Below are positions 1 through 10,592 of a stretch of DNA of 64,000 nucleotides, in pieces. The translations under genes and the position numbers were made by a program. This stretch comes from Hyphodiscus hymeniophilus (lineage: Eukaryota; Ascomycota; Leotiomycetes; Helotiales; Hyphodiscaceae), in assembly GCA_016508695.1 (NCBI GenBank), contig VNKQ01000004.1:1922001-1986000 (forward strand). Reading direction: 5' to 3'. Numbering within the stretch: the stretch's first letter is position 1; every line of letters starts with the position of its first letter. The notes below the pieces were generated by a model, which worked only from the letters and a program-made list of their open reading frames with translations, did not search any database and had not been told where the DNA came from.

Positions 1-57
1 CGCACGCGGCTCATTCGCATTGGTGGTAAGAAGAAGCGGTCTAAGGAACGAAAGTGA
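1..57 (+). CDS. Possible 3' end of a gene entering from the left edge
   Basis: From base 1 the first frame stays open for 18 codons and ends in TGA at 55-57. The encoded tail is strongly basic (IGGKKKRSKERK), as in many nuclear protein C-termini. Nothing else can be said because the body of the gene, if any, lies outside the window. A chance open stretch of this length is quite possible. Confidence 0.25.
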   Translation, partial: RTRLIRIGGKKKRSKERK

Positions 58-1944
58 AGATATACTGAGGAGATGTAGTGGTTTAAGCTCCGGCAAACAA
101 CACACTACAGACTCACGGTCATGTTCACGTTCACGTTTCTCTTTTGCATTTCACTTCTCACAATACCCCGGTTGACATCAAGCATCGAATCCTTGTCTTC
201 ATCTTCACGATACTCCACACATACACGAGCACACGACCCCACGTTCTGTTTCCCGGCGTTCAGGATTTTACATTGAGATCAACTCAGGCTCGTTTGGATG
301 CACATCAGATCGATTCGGCGGTGCAATACACAGCGAGGCGTTTTCGGCAGGTTCATGGTCTCGAGCCTTTGCGGTGATTTTACAGCGAATTTTGCATGTT
401 GCCAGACGACAGGAAGCAGTAATAGCTTCACTTCTTTGGTAAAGCCAGGCGCGATCAGCATACAACCTTTTCTAAAGGCATGAGCATTTGCACGTTTCAG
501 GTTCAGCAGGATGATCAATGGAAGCTATTTCACAATATCTTTTCTTCGTGCAATTGATGTGTAAAGTGTAACATGCGTGCCAGCCCAAGAACCCAGGTGC
601 TCACTCCCAGTGGATGATGAGAGCCTCATAATTTTGAAAGCCAAGAGAACCCCTTGCAAAGTCAACTGTTGTCCCCATTCGATGGATATGGATTGAGACT
701 GGTCAATACGCTACTGGAGACCTTGTGCACCGGCGAGTATTTGCCATGTCTATCGTCTCCGGCTTGAGATCTAGTTCTCAAGATTTCACAAATGATTGAG
801 TTCTCTCATAGTTAAAACCATTCATACAAGATACTATATTGCAATTTTGACTTTACCAGACGTTTCGTTCTTTTACCCCCCCTAAAAGCCCAACCTTGCT
901 TCCATCATTGACCTTCTTACAAGCTCCTAAGGGAAGGATCATAGTGGGTGTTGCTTATATTTGTAAAACAATTTTTTGTTCCCCCAAGTGTTGCTCGAGG
1001 TCGAGCCTTTATTCTCGGTTCACGTGACAAACGGCAGCCATGAGCTTCTTCTTCAATTGTACCAGTAGAAGGCGTTTTGGATTACTACGGATGAGCACAT
1101 TTAATGAGTCAATGAGAAATCCCATGGTTTGGATGATCATTGCAGAAGTGTAGCACATCATTCCTGAACCTCTCCTACCGCCTGCTTTGTTACTCCATCT
1201 TTGTTTCTGGCATCTCACAAGGTTTCTCCACATTGAGAAGAAGCCGTCACCTCACCGAAAAAATTACCGATTCCAAGACTCTGTATTGTTAGACGAAATC
1301 TAGATTGATATATTTCCCCGCATAAATATATGGCAACCTGCGATTCTAGGCCAGGGAACAACATAGACGTCAGTCGCTCATTGATCACACGCTTCAATCT
1401 TGAGAATCCAACTTCGTCGCGCAATCTTGAGTGATAGTGACACTATTCCAACCAAGAACCTTATCCCTGTGTCCACTTCTTTTCCTGGAGTGATCCTGTC
1501 CAGTTCGTCAATTTGTCTGACAGAGTTGATAGTCGCGTTCGTATTACATTTCAGTCAAGCATATAGAATATTTCCACGGATTTGCGGGAATAATACAGAG
1601 CTTCGCTGGCGCAGAGAACGGAGTCGTAGATGGACATATTGTTGAATCAATTTTGACGTTCTTCATCTTGATGATTTCATTGGAAGCATAATTTCATTAT
1701 TTGACAGTTGTGAAAGCCACTGGCCTGCCAAGCCAATTATCACTGCTACCCCGGATTTCCCTCCATAGTGAACAAAGGAATAAGTCATCAAAGAAGAGGA
1801 TATATCTCTACAAACCTTGTGAAGATCTTCCAAAGCTCCTAAATCCTCCAAAGTTTCTGGAACATCTTTTAAACCAAACACATGTCATTCCTCTTCCAAC
1901 TGTTCCATAACATATACAGTGGAAGTACGCGAATCTCAAACACG
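58..1944. other. Intergenic, no supported gene
   Basis: Open frames here are short, mutually overlapping and lack protein-like composition. One CACGTG palindrome is at 1021-1026. No tRNA, repeat array or mobile-element end was recognised. Confidence 0.5.
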
Positions 1945-2280
1945 ATGCCCACCTCAATCGCGCAGCAAGACCCTGAAGTACTCCTCTTCAATGTAGCAAC
2001 TTCGACGCTCTGCTACTCGGATTTTCGCGCCATCGAAAATATTCTCAACAATTATCCAGGACATCAACTGTTCACCCAGCCCATCCCACGCTTCGCGAAG
2101 AAGATATATGTCTGTGTAGCAGATAGAAGCCTTCGGACACAGAGCCAAGGACTGGCTGAGGAGCATAGGTTGGAGCTGGTTTGGCTACCCAGGAAGGTCG
2201 TCCTGGGTCGTTTGGCAGGGAAGTTCAAGAAACTGTGTACGTGTGGTGCAAGCCCCGAATTATCTTCGAGCTCGTCTTGA
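1945..2280 (+). CDS. Hypothetical protein, 111 aa
   Basis: This is an uninterrupted frame from ATG 1945 to TGA 2278-2280. The frame is also open upstream to an ATG at 1882, but the 1945 start gives a cleaner N-terminus (MPTSIAQQDPEVLLF). The composition is protein-like: a hydrophobic beta-like start (EVLLFNVATSTLCY), an acidic/amphipathic centre, a basic segment (LPRKVVLGRLAGKFKK) and a serine tail. No signal peptide, transmembrane segment or known domain was recognised. It is isolated, with more than 3 kb to the next gene. A GT-containing stretch near 2237 could also be a splice donor, so the C-terminus is uncertain. I do not recognise a family, and it could be a chance ORF or a remnant. Confidence 0.4.
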   Translation: MPTSIAQQDPEVLLFNVATSTLCYSDFRAIENILNNYPGHQLFTQPIPRFAKKIYVCVADRSLRTQSQGLAEEHRLELVWLPRKVVLGRLAGKFKKLCTCGASPELSSSSS

Positions 2281-5200
2281 GGGTAGTGCTCTTGGGAAAT
2301 TTCTTAAATCCAAGTCCAATTGTTTGAAGCATTCGCTAAGTACGTGCTACCTAGGGATCCTCACCGGGAGGGACGACGTGGTGTACTGACTTGGTGGGGA
2401 GGGACGATGTTATTGACCAGAACCTGAATGCATTACGAACAGATCGCTTTGAAACTTTAGACAGCTTAGAATTTACTGTACAATTGGGAAAGAGGTTGAG
2501 GCGACAAGCTGTTGATCTACTGTGATGAAATCCCCGAAGGGAGGGCCACTAGGACAACTTGATACCTGTAGTCATGCGAGTTGGTCCGCGGCAATTGATA
2601 AGTAGGGTTTGTAGGATAGCGTTATGCCTAAGCATACAAAGCGGAAAGCTGTAAAGGATGACCAGTGCTCACGGAACGCAGTGCGGTTGTGAGATGTTCG
2701 AAGGTAGTCGTTGTGAGGCTTGGAGATTCTGATGACCTTCGCAAGGTGACGCAGGCTGGGTGCTGGTAGAGTCGGAGATTCAGTCTCCATATGAGTGAGC
2801 AGACAATGAACAGTTATTAACCTGACCTCGGAGTGTTTCCGTTCCTGAAGAAAAAGAAAATGAATGGTTCGCAGCACCAAGAGCCACTCTAATCACTTCC
2901 AGGACCGCACATAGACCAGCTATATGCAGATCAATTCAGCATTTTGGGCGACTCGCATAGGTTTCACAAGCAATTTAAACACCCATTGACTCACCTCAGT
3001 CTTTTTGGTAACAGCAATGAGTGTAAAGGCAGCTTTTCGTGAGCAAACTCCCAAACCAATTCTAGATGTCCATCCAAGCTTAGTTGGGACGAAGAACGTC
3101 GTTTGTTCCACGACCGAAGGACGGTAGAAACCGCGCCTTCTCTCCATTGTAAAAGTCTCGACAGAGAATACTGGGTGATGCCAAGATTTCAAGAGGAGCA
3201 GTCTGCACAGGCATTGAGCGAAGGAGTTGTGACTTCGATGCAGGATTCCTCAGTTGCTTCAATCTGTGGGACTCCAACTTCTTTCATAGATCGTTTCAAG
3301 ATCAGCAATTGAGCACAAACGATGCAACGATGAACACATGGATGCCTCGTGCCGAGCTCATCGCTCCCGAAATCAGTGAATCACCGGTACTCGGCATCGT
3401 CACACCTATACTGTCATGGGAACTTGCAGGAACCCCGCATTCATACTAGACTGCCACATCAGACGTTTCTGATTTTGCATGGTCTATGCAGGAGCAGAAG
3501 TTGTGAGAAGGTGACCTGCGCTTCATGGTCTGCCAGAATGTGAAGTTTTGCAAAGACGGGAGGTTTGAATGGGATCCTCTGCCCTGAGAACACACCAGGA
3601 AGGATTCCTCGGGTGACGCAGCCTTTTGTGAGACACTCCTTTACGAAGTCCATCCGGAGCAACCTTGGCACTCCGAGGTGATCGAAACAGAACTGGAATG
3701 ACACTCCAGATTGTCGTCGAAAGTAGTATAAAGGAATGAGGGCAGTCTGCTACCTTCGTATATCTGAGAGCTCTACGTACCGTCGGCGAGCTCCGACATC
3801 CAAATTCATTGACCCCCAACCCGCCTCACTTGTTTCAGGGCTTTGGAGCAATAAAGAGTGGCAAGATGAAGATCAATTGGACAGGAGGAGACGGCGTATC
3901 TGCGCAAGGCAGGATCATTGGCTCGAAGGCACAGCCTGGAACAAACCATTTCTCCTTCTGTTCTCTTCTCCCGCTCCCCGCCGTGCATGTGCGACTTCCC
4001 GCACCTCCATCATCCACGGCTCCGGCCTCTGAACGACTGGGCACTCGCTTGAGTGCCTTGAGGCGTGGGAGTCGGATACTGGAGGATGACCAACACAGAT
4101 GTGAGGGTACGGTCCGCACGCAGTACACAAGCAATCGATTAGGAAGATCCAGAGATCTGCTGCATGAAATACTTGGCGCGCTTTCCTTCTCCCGGACCGG
4201 ACTTGTTCTAGAAGGATTGAGATAGGAGATCGAGAACTGTCATTGGGTCCTGTCATCGGATTCGAATCGTAAGGGATGCCTGCCTACTTGATCGATATTT
4301 CTCCTTGAGCAAATGCTGGAATTCTCGAATTTTGAGCTCACGATGCAGTAGGTACCGGACCAAGCCTTGTGCTGTTGTAAGACACCGCGTTGCCTGGCCG
4401 AAGACGTCAAGTTCTGTGCTAAGTAATGTAACTTACACCGCAGCTTCTCGTGCTCAACGGTCGGTTGTGCGATCTTTTCACGTACTTGATTTAGAGAACT
4501 CTTCGAGTTGTTGCGCCAACCTGCATATCCTGATCATTGAAATCCATCAGAGTCTCAGATCTTCGTGAGCATTGCTGGATGCCAAGTCACTATTGACGAT
4601 CAGGCAAACCTCCAGACATGCTTTTTAACATAGTCCAGCAGTCTTGGGTTCCCCGAATACCGAAGATGGAAATGCTGCTCAAACGACAGCATGCTGAAAC
4701 CTGTACGACTTGACTTGTCGGTAACAGGGTTTCTCCATTGTGTGCTTTGGGCAGAAAACTTACTCCTTCAAGCTATCATTCAAGGACTTTCCGGGTGGAG
4801 GCGAGTGGGCTTAGCGCACCACAGCTTAGGTACAGTACTTCGGGACCAGACGTGGCACAACCTTCAACCACAAAACTTGAGAAACTAGCAGTGTCGTCTC
4901 ATTGTTGTAGCAAAAAGCAAATTCTGCTGTAAAAAGACGATAGTAACAAGTAAGCCAGCCCCTAGATTCTTGACAAGCATTCTAGCGTTTGTTGGTTTTC
5001 ATTTTAGTCTCTATGCACACGATATCATATCGGATCAGCTTAACAAAGGTCAGCTTGATATTGGTCAAAAGGAGCAGTTGTCACGATATTCCTTATCAGT
5101 GACTAAAGCCTCATCTCTGAAGATCCAAAGCCAAGGCCAAGCAAGCCTACCTCACTGGTTCATACTACCACGCTTCATTATTTGCGGACCGCTCCACCAT

Positions 5201-5509
5201 TTGGTCGCGTTCCCGGCCATTTCGCAGGGCTCGTCGGTGGTCGCCGGTCCCTCCAACATCCCTGTTCTTGAACACCACCCACGCCTACTGGATCAGAGTC
5301 TCATATATAGCTTCACTTTCCTCGCAATATGGTGCTTTGAATCAGCAAGCAGTTCGAGATTGAAGACTCGGCAGAACTCTTCCGGAGAAAGAAGCGGCGC
5401 AACAAACTTTGTAAGACAGAAGTTTCGTGGCACCTCTCATCCAAAGAGAGCGGACTTGATTATTACCCGAAACAGACGAGCTCCGGAATAAATATTCGCC
5501 TCCTTCAAA
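2281..5509. other. Intergenic and permease promoter region
   Basis: About 3.2 kb without a supportable gene. Frames of 80-170 codons exist but have no in-frame ATG or lack protein-like composition. The last few hundred bases are the promoter and leader of the permease at 5510 and contain a CGG-N6-CCG dyad listed separately. Confidence 0.45.
5234..5247. promoter_or_regulatory. CGG-N6-CCG dyad, candidate Zn2Cys6 activator site
   Basis: The sequence TCGG-tggtcg-CCGG holds inverted CGG triplets separated by six bases, 263 bp upstream of the permease ATG. Zn2Cys6 regulators of purine/pyrimidine genes (yeast Ppr1, Aspergillus UaY) are known to bind CGG-N6-CCG. The flanking base differs from the UaY consensus on the right side (CCGG rather than CCGA). 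The assignment is inferred from motif plus neighbouring gene. Confidence 0.35.
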
Positions 5510-7175
5510 ATGAGTTATAAAAAGGAATACGACGTCGAGGCAGCACCGGCTGAGAAGCCTAGCTTTGTCAATGAGACCGACAGTGCGGAATACGTTGGTG
5601 ATGAGGGTGCAGTTCCAGCAGAGACTTTCATTATTGGAGATAGTTTCTATGCCAAAACACAGAGACTGGCAGGAAGATTCGGTGTCGAGCAGCGTGGTAT
5701 CGAGCGAGTTCCCTCTGATGAACGTCTGCCCGCTGGCATGTCACAGATTGGAACCTTGGTGAGTGTTTCATTTTGGATGTTGAAGAATGACACTGATGGA
5801 AATAGTGGCTGTCTGCGAACATGGTTGTGTCTGCTTTCGCCATTGGAGCTCTTGCCTACCCAGTCTTCTACCTTGGATTTATCGATACGATCCTCATCAT
5901 CTTCTTCATCAACATCCTTGGAATACTTCCAGTCTGCTTCTTCAGTACTTTCGGTCCTCGGTTCGGACTCAGACAAATGGTCCTCTCTCGATTCTTCTTC
6001 GGGTGGTATGGTGTGAAAATCAGTAAGTCACGGTTTCATGATCCAATCAAGAGCAATTGCTAACCCCCAAGAAAGTCGCAGTCTTCAATATCTTAGCATG
6101 CGTCGGTTGGTCTTCAGTCAATGTCATTGTCGGAGCCCAATTATTCAACGCAGTCAATAGCAATATGCCAGGCTGGGCCGGTATTATTGTGATTGCCGCT
6201 GCCACCTTCCTTGTTACCCTCTTCGGATACAAGATCGTCCACACATACGAGCGCTACTCATGGATCCCATGCTTAATCATCTTCTTGATTGTATTGGGAG
6301 AATTCGCCCATTCCGGAAAATTCGAGAACATCGCCATGGGAGTTGGAAAGGCCGAGGCCGGAGCCGCACTCAGTTTCGCTGCATCTGTCTTTGGATTTGC
6401 TACAGGATGGACCTCGTACGCTGCCGACTATACTGTCTACCAGCCAGTTGGTCGAAGCCGCAAGTCTGTCTTCCTCTGGACTTTCGCTGGTCTTTCATTC
6501 CCTCTCCTCTTCACCGAGATGCTCGGAGCTGCTGTGGCCACCGCAATGGCAGCAAATGATGGAGACAACGTGTACATGGATGGATATGGCAGTGCGGGAA
6601 TTGGAGGCCTTCTTGCTGCCGTCCTCAGCCCCCTCGGGAGATTTGGCCAATTCTGCCTCGTCATCCTCGCTCTGTCCATCATCGCTAACAACTGCCCCAA
6701 TATCTACTCTGTCTCGCTCTCTATCCAACTTCTGGCTCGCAAGTCTCAGCGCGTTCCACGATTCATCTGGACCTTCATTGGCACGCTGGTGTACTGCGCG
6801 ATCGCCATCCCAGGCTATAGCCACTTTGAGTCCGTTCTTGAGAACTTCATGTTGTTGATTGCCTATTGGTTGGCAATCTACGAAGGTATCTCCCTTTCAG
6901 AACACATCTTCTTCAAGCGCGGATTTTCGGGATATCAACCAGAAATATATTTGTCGAAGGAGAAACTTCCTCCAGGATACGCAGCTATCACTGCCTTTGC
7001 ATTCGGTGTGATGGGTGCGGTTCTCGGAATGGCCCAGGTTTGGTTTGTCGGTCCTATTGGAAAGCTGTGCGGTACAGAGTTTGGCGGTGATATTGGTTTC
7101 GAACTAGCCTTCTGCTTCTCCGCCACTTCCTTCTGCTTTCTAAGATACTTCGAGAAGAAGCACTTTGGGAGGTAG
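5510..7175 (+). CDS. NCS1-family purine/cytosine permease (Fcy2-like), 521 aa
   Basis: Likely a plasma-membrane proton symporter for purines and/or cytosine. Exons are 5510-5758, 5806-6022 and 6076-7175; the two introns are 47 and 53 bp. The splice at 6022/6076 restores the frame in a conserved membrane helix (GVKIIAVFNILACVGWS). The start is the first ATG of an acidic cytoplasmic tail (MSYKKEYDVEAAP), followed by the typical pre-helix segment ending ERVPSDERLPAGMSQIGTL. About 12 hydrophobic segments follow, including TGWTSYAADYTVYQP and IANNCPNIYSVSLSIQLL, which match the NCS1 transport core. Length equals the usual 500-530 aa for fungal Fcy-type carriers. Substrate choice among cytosine, adenine, guanine and hypoxanthine cannot be read from the sequence. 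A candidate CGG-N6-CCG regulator site lies upstream. Confidence 0.9.
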
Positions 7176-8239
7176 AGACTCATTTCGGGGTTGAAATTGT
7201 ATTTTTGCTATGTCAGCTTAGATCTTCGTTGAAGGGTTGTATCATTGGTCGTTACAGTAGGGCAACGCTTCAAGATGTATTATGGAAAGCCGGTCGGAAA
7301 ATGAAATACCCCTTTGTTTCGTCTCATCTTCTTTTCGAATCAAGAGTCAATATACCACATGCTCCAATATATCCAAGTCCAGTTCCAAGAAAAGGGGTGT
7401 AGTAGAGACGGACACGAATATTTGCTGTTTGGGTACGAATTTGAGTCTTACACTTTGTCAGAGGGAAAGCCGAGCTACATGTTTAGGTTCGCACTTGAAA
7501 ATTCGAAGGAAGCAAAGAGCAGAATAGTAGACAAATAAAAGAGTCTTGAGCATCATCCCCATGCCCAATTCTATTGAACAGTAGTGAGTGTTGGTGATCG
7601 ATCTGAAAAGACACAGGATTCGAGGAGAACACAAGCTGTATGAAATAAACTGTGCATCAGCGTCTCTATTCCCTTGCTTAAATCTTTAAGCACACCCAAG
7701 TTTCAAGCCTGTCCTATGATCATGGTTTCAGAAGAGAAAGGCTTCCGTTCAATTGCTCCCTATACCCATTGGGGTTCCTTTGTCATTTTGAAGACATCAG
7801 TATAAAATTGATTGGGCTGCATATTCCTAAGCGCGTATTCAGTCTAGATAATCTCCCTTCGACTTTCAAATCACTCACAAAAATTGAGTGGTTAGGATCC
7901 TGACATGTTGTAAACCGATCACTACCGTACTAGAATGAATGCAATAGGACGAGAAGATGATTAATGTCGACGTAAAAGTGCTTAGCATTCTAGAAAAAAT
8001 AAAGGACTTCGACAATAACGTGGATGGGTAATAAACCCTGGTTTCCCTTACGGGCTTACGGAAAGTCTATTCTACCTGTGGGTGGTACCTTGAGTGCAAA
8101 ACGCAGGTTTGGCGGGGAAGTGGGGTCGGCGCGTGCAGCCTTGTGTTGCATCATACGAAAAACAAATGGATCAGAATGTTTCATAGACTCCAAGATAATT
8201 GTGAAATGTTCAACCTCCTCTCGTTGATCTCAAGAAGCT
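7176..8239. other. Intergenic
   Basis: About 1.06 kb between the permease stop and the nicotinamidase start. It is AT-richer than the coding flanks. I see only short non-protein-like frames and no repeats. Confidence 0.5.
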
Positions 8240-8974
8240 ATGGCGACTAACTTCAAACCCGCACTGATTGTGGTAGATCTGCAAGAAGACTTTTGCCCTC
8301 CGGTACGTCCTCCATTTGTCTTCATTAATCAAGCTGACAGCAAACAGAATGGCTCCCTCGCAGTAGCTAATGGCCGTGATATAATCCCCACCATCAACAC
8401 ACTCCTCTCCCTTCCGTTCGCTCTAAAAATCGCAACCAAAGATTGGCACCCCGCGGATCACATCTCCTTCGCCTCAAACCACGCAGGCAAGAAACCATTC
8501 ACAGACTTCACCACAATCATCAACCCCACCAACGCCGCCGAAACCTACGAGACGAGGCTATGGCCCGTTCACTGCATACAGAACACAGCAGGTGCAGAGC
8601 TATTACCTGAGCTTGATATAAGCAAGATTGATAAGGTCGTGGAGAAGGGAACGGTAAAGGAGGTTGAGATGTATTCTGCGTTCTATGACCCGTTAGAGAA
8701 ACCTAGGGTAAGCGACAGTGGACTTGCGGCTATGTTACGAGAGAGAGGAATTACGAATGTTTATGTGGTGGGATTGGCATATGATTATTGCGTTAGGTGT
8801 ACGGCAATTGATTCTGCGAAGGAGGGCTTCAAGACGGTTGTTGTAGCGGAGGGTACGAGGGGGGTGGATCAGCCTGTGACAACGTGGGACAAGGTGAAGG
8901 AGGAGCTGGAAGGCAAGGGCGTTGATGTTGTCAGTATGGAGGGAGAAGAGGTTGCCAAAGTCAGGAATGCCTAG
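8240..8974 (+). CDS. pnc1: Nicotinamidase, 229 aa
   Basis: Hydrolyses nicotinamide to nicotinate and ammonia in NAD+ salvage. The family is the cysteine hydrolase (isochorismatase) fold. Exons are 8240-8302 and 8348-8974; the 45-bp intron (GTACGT...ACAG) is in frame without a stop, so an unspliced reading would insert 15 residues inside the conserved DLQEDFCPP-NGSLAV segment. Visible catalytic features are Asp13 in VVDLQEDF, the metal-binding segment KDWHPADH, the catalytic lysine in VEKGT and the nucleophile cysteine in AYDYCVRCTA. Length fits yeast Pnc1 and bacterial PncA (190-230 aa). There is no signal peptide, so it is cytosolic or nuclear. Confidence 0.93.
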   Translation: MATNFKPALIVVDLQEDFCPPVRPPFVFINQADSKQNGSLAVANGRDIIPTINTLLSLPFALKIATKDWHPADHISFASNHAGKKPFTDFTTIINPTNAAETYETRLWPVHCIQNTAGAELLPELDISKIDKVVEKGTVKEVEMYSAFYDPLEKPRVSDSGLAAMLRERGITNVYVVGLAYDYCVRCTAIDSAKEGFKTVVVAEGTRGVDQPVTTWDKVKEELEGKGVDVVSMEGEEVAKVRNA

Positions 8975-10234
8975 ATTAGGTTGAGCTGAAGTCCACTCGC
9001 CTTGCAATGGACAAGGCAAGCAGATTCTACACATGATATATACAACTGCTTCTCGAGGTTCGAGGCATAAGTCGGGAAGAAGATGCACTCCAAGCCTCCT
9101 GCCCTACTCCGCATCGGCCACGAGAACTGCTCGGAGGCCTTGCTCAGAGTGTTAGTGGCAATAACGAGAATCCAAGGAAATGGAACGGACACCTCTGAAC
9201 GAACATGATCATCGCACTCCCGGAACTATACTATGCTCTGAGCGCACAAGTATTTCAAGCCGGCTTCAAAGGAGCACTACAGCATATTGCATCTTCATGT
9301 CATTGGGAAAGGCACTCGATTGCTTGCTGGCTTGAGACGAAGGAGGAAATCTGCTGAGGTCAACAGTGACTGGATTTGGTAGGGCTACATTGGGAAGACG
9401 CAATCAAGGTGCCAGAAGGTACAAGGCCAAGCAAGCACTGTGTATTCCGCCAATTACTCGTATACCATGCGCTCTATATGGAGTCATTAGTACGGCGGAT
9501 GTGGTAGAAGGGCAATGTGTTTTAGTCTCAGAATGCCTCTTGCGGCAAATGTTCGGATGTTTATTGAAACCCCTCCATCCACCCATTTCAGTCCCCGAGT
9601 CTCCCTTCGAAAAGATAAAGAAGTAGGAATTGTTTTGAGAAGATTGTATGAAGAATTGTTGAAGTCTCTGACGATCAATTCTAAATCTGCACCTAGTCCA
9701 GTACTCGAGTACTGTTTGGGAACATGGAGAACGCCATGATATTGACACCGCCCCGCCATTGTTTGATTCCGATGCGGTAAAGGATGAGCAGGGGCTTTCC
9801 TGAATGGCTGAAGAATATTATCCGCGAAAAATGGTGTGCTTGGAGAAGGTCAGATGGATAGTCTTTGGCTTCTTGTCGTTGTCACCAGATTAAAATCATA
9901 TACAAGATTCTCTCATCAAAGAAAGATCAACAATAGCAGGCGTCTTCCAACACCTTTCCAGAAGCTGCAACCACAACGGCTTTCAAAATTCCCCCCTTTA
10001 TCTCGTTGCATGCCGCTATACCCTATTGAGTAGCTCCGAGAACAACTCCTCGCCGCGAGACTTTTTTATTTTGATCGCCGGTGCAAGTCTTCTCCTACTC
10101 TCTTTCGGACCAGGCCAATTGATCATTCCATATTGCTCAGATTCTCAAATCTTCTAATCTTTTCTCGATTCAACATCAGAACCATCGCGCGAACTTCCCT
10201 GTGAAAAGGCGTCAACAAGTTCACCGTTAGAAAG
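8975..10234. other. Intergenic, promoter side of HMG-CoA reductase
   Basis: About 1.26 kb without a supportable coding frame. The last part is pyrimidine-rich and probably contains the transcription start of the reductase gene. Confidence 0.4.
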
Positions 10235-10510
10235 GTACGTCCCACGACATTTCTTCGCCCTGAGCACAACAGCCTTCTTCCCGCCATATTGTACGTTCAG
10301 CTGCACAATTTTGCGTTGGCACAAACAAAAGGAGACGATAAGGATATTCCTGAGTTAACTCACTATTGCGGACTCGACATTGTGGTGGCGATTATGGTGC
10401 ATCGATGTGAATGGGGGCCACCACCAGTGATATTTATCCTTCGAAGCTTTCGCCTCGACTCTTACTCGAACTTATGTCTTCAGACCCATTTACTAATTCT
10501 TCTCAATTAG
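10235..10510 (+). other. Probable leader (5'-UTR) intron of HMG-CoA reductase
   Basis: A strong donor (AAAG|GTACGT) at 10235 and an acceptor (CTCAATTAG) ending at 10510 enclose 276 bp rich in pyrimidines and stop codons, directly ahead of the reductase start. Introns in leaders of this length are common in filamentous fungi. RNA evidence was not available, so this is inference from signals. Confidence 0.4.
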
Positions 10511-10544
10511 ACGAAACAGAATATCAACTCTTCTGAAGCCGTCG

Positions 10545-10556
10545 ATGGCCATATAG
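10545..10556 (+). promoter_or_regulatory. Three-codon uORF (Met-Ala-Ile-stop) in HMG-CoA reductase leader
   Basis: The only ATG between the predicted leader intron and the main start opens a three-codon frame ending in TAG, 36 nt before the main ATG at 10593. Short uORFs of this kind can damp or condition translation. Whether it does so here is inference. Confidence 0.4.
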
Positions 10557-10592
10557 TGGCCCGCAAGACTCTCCTTTTCGACCTCGACCACG

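Noticed and set aside
3809..4225. 138-codon forward frame starting at ATG 3809
   Set aside because: Overlapped by equally long frames on both strands, with no family pattern and unlikely composition.
4970..5491. 173-codon forward frame ahead of the permease
   Set aside because: It has no ATG at its start and occupies the promoter/leader region of the permease.
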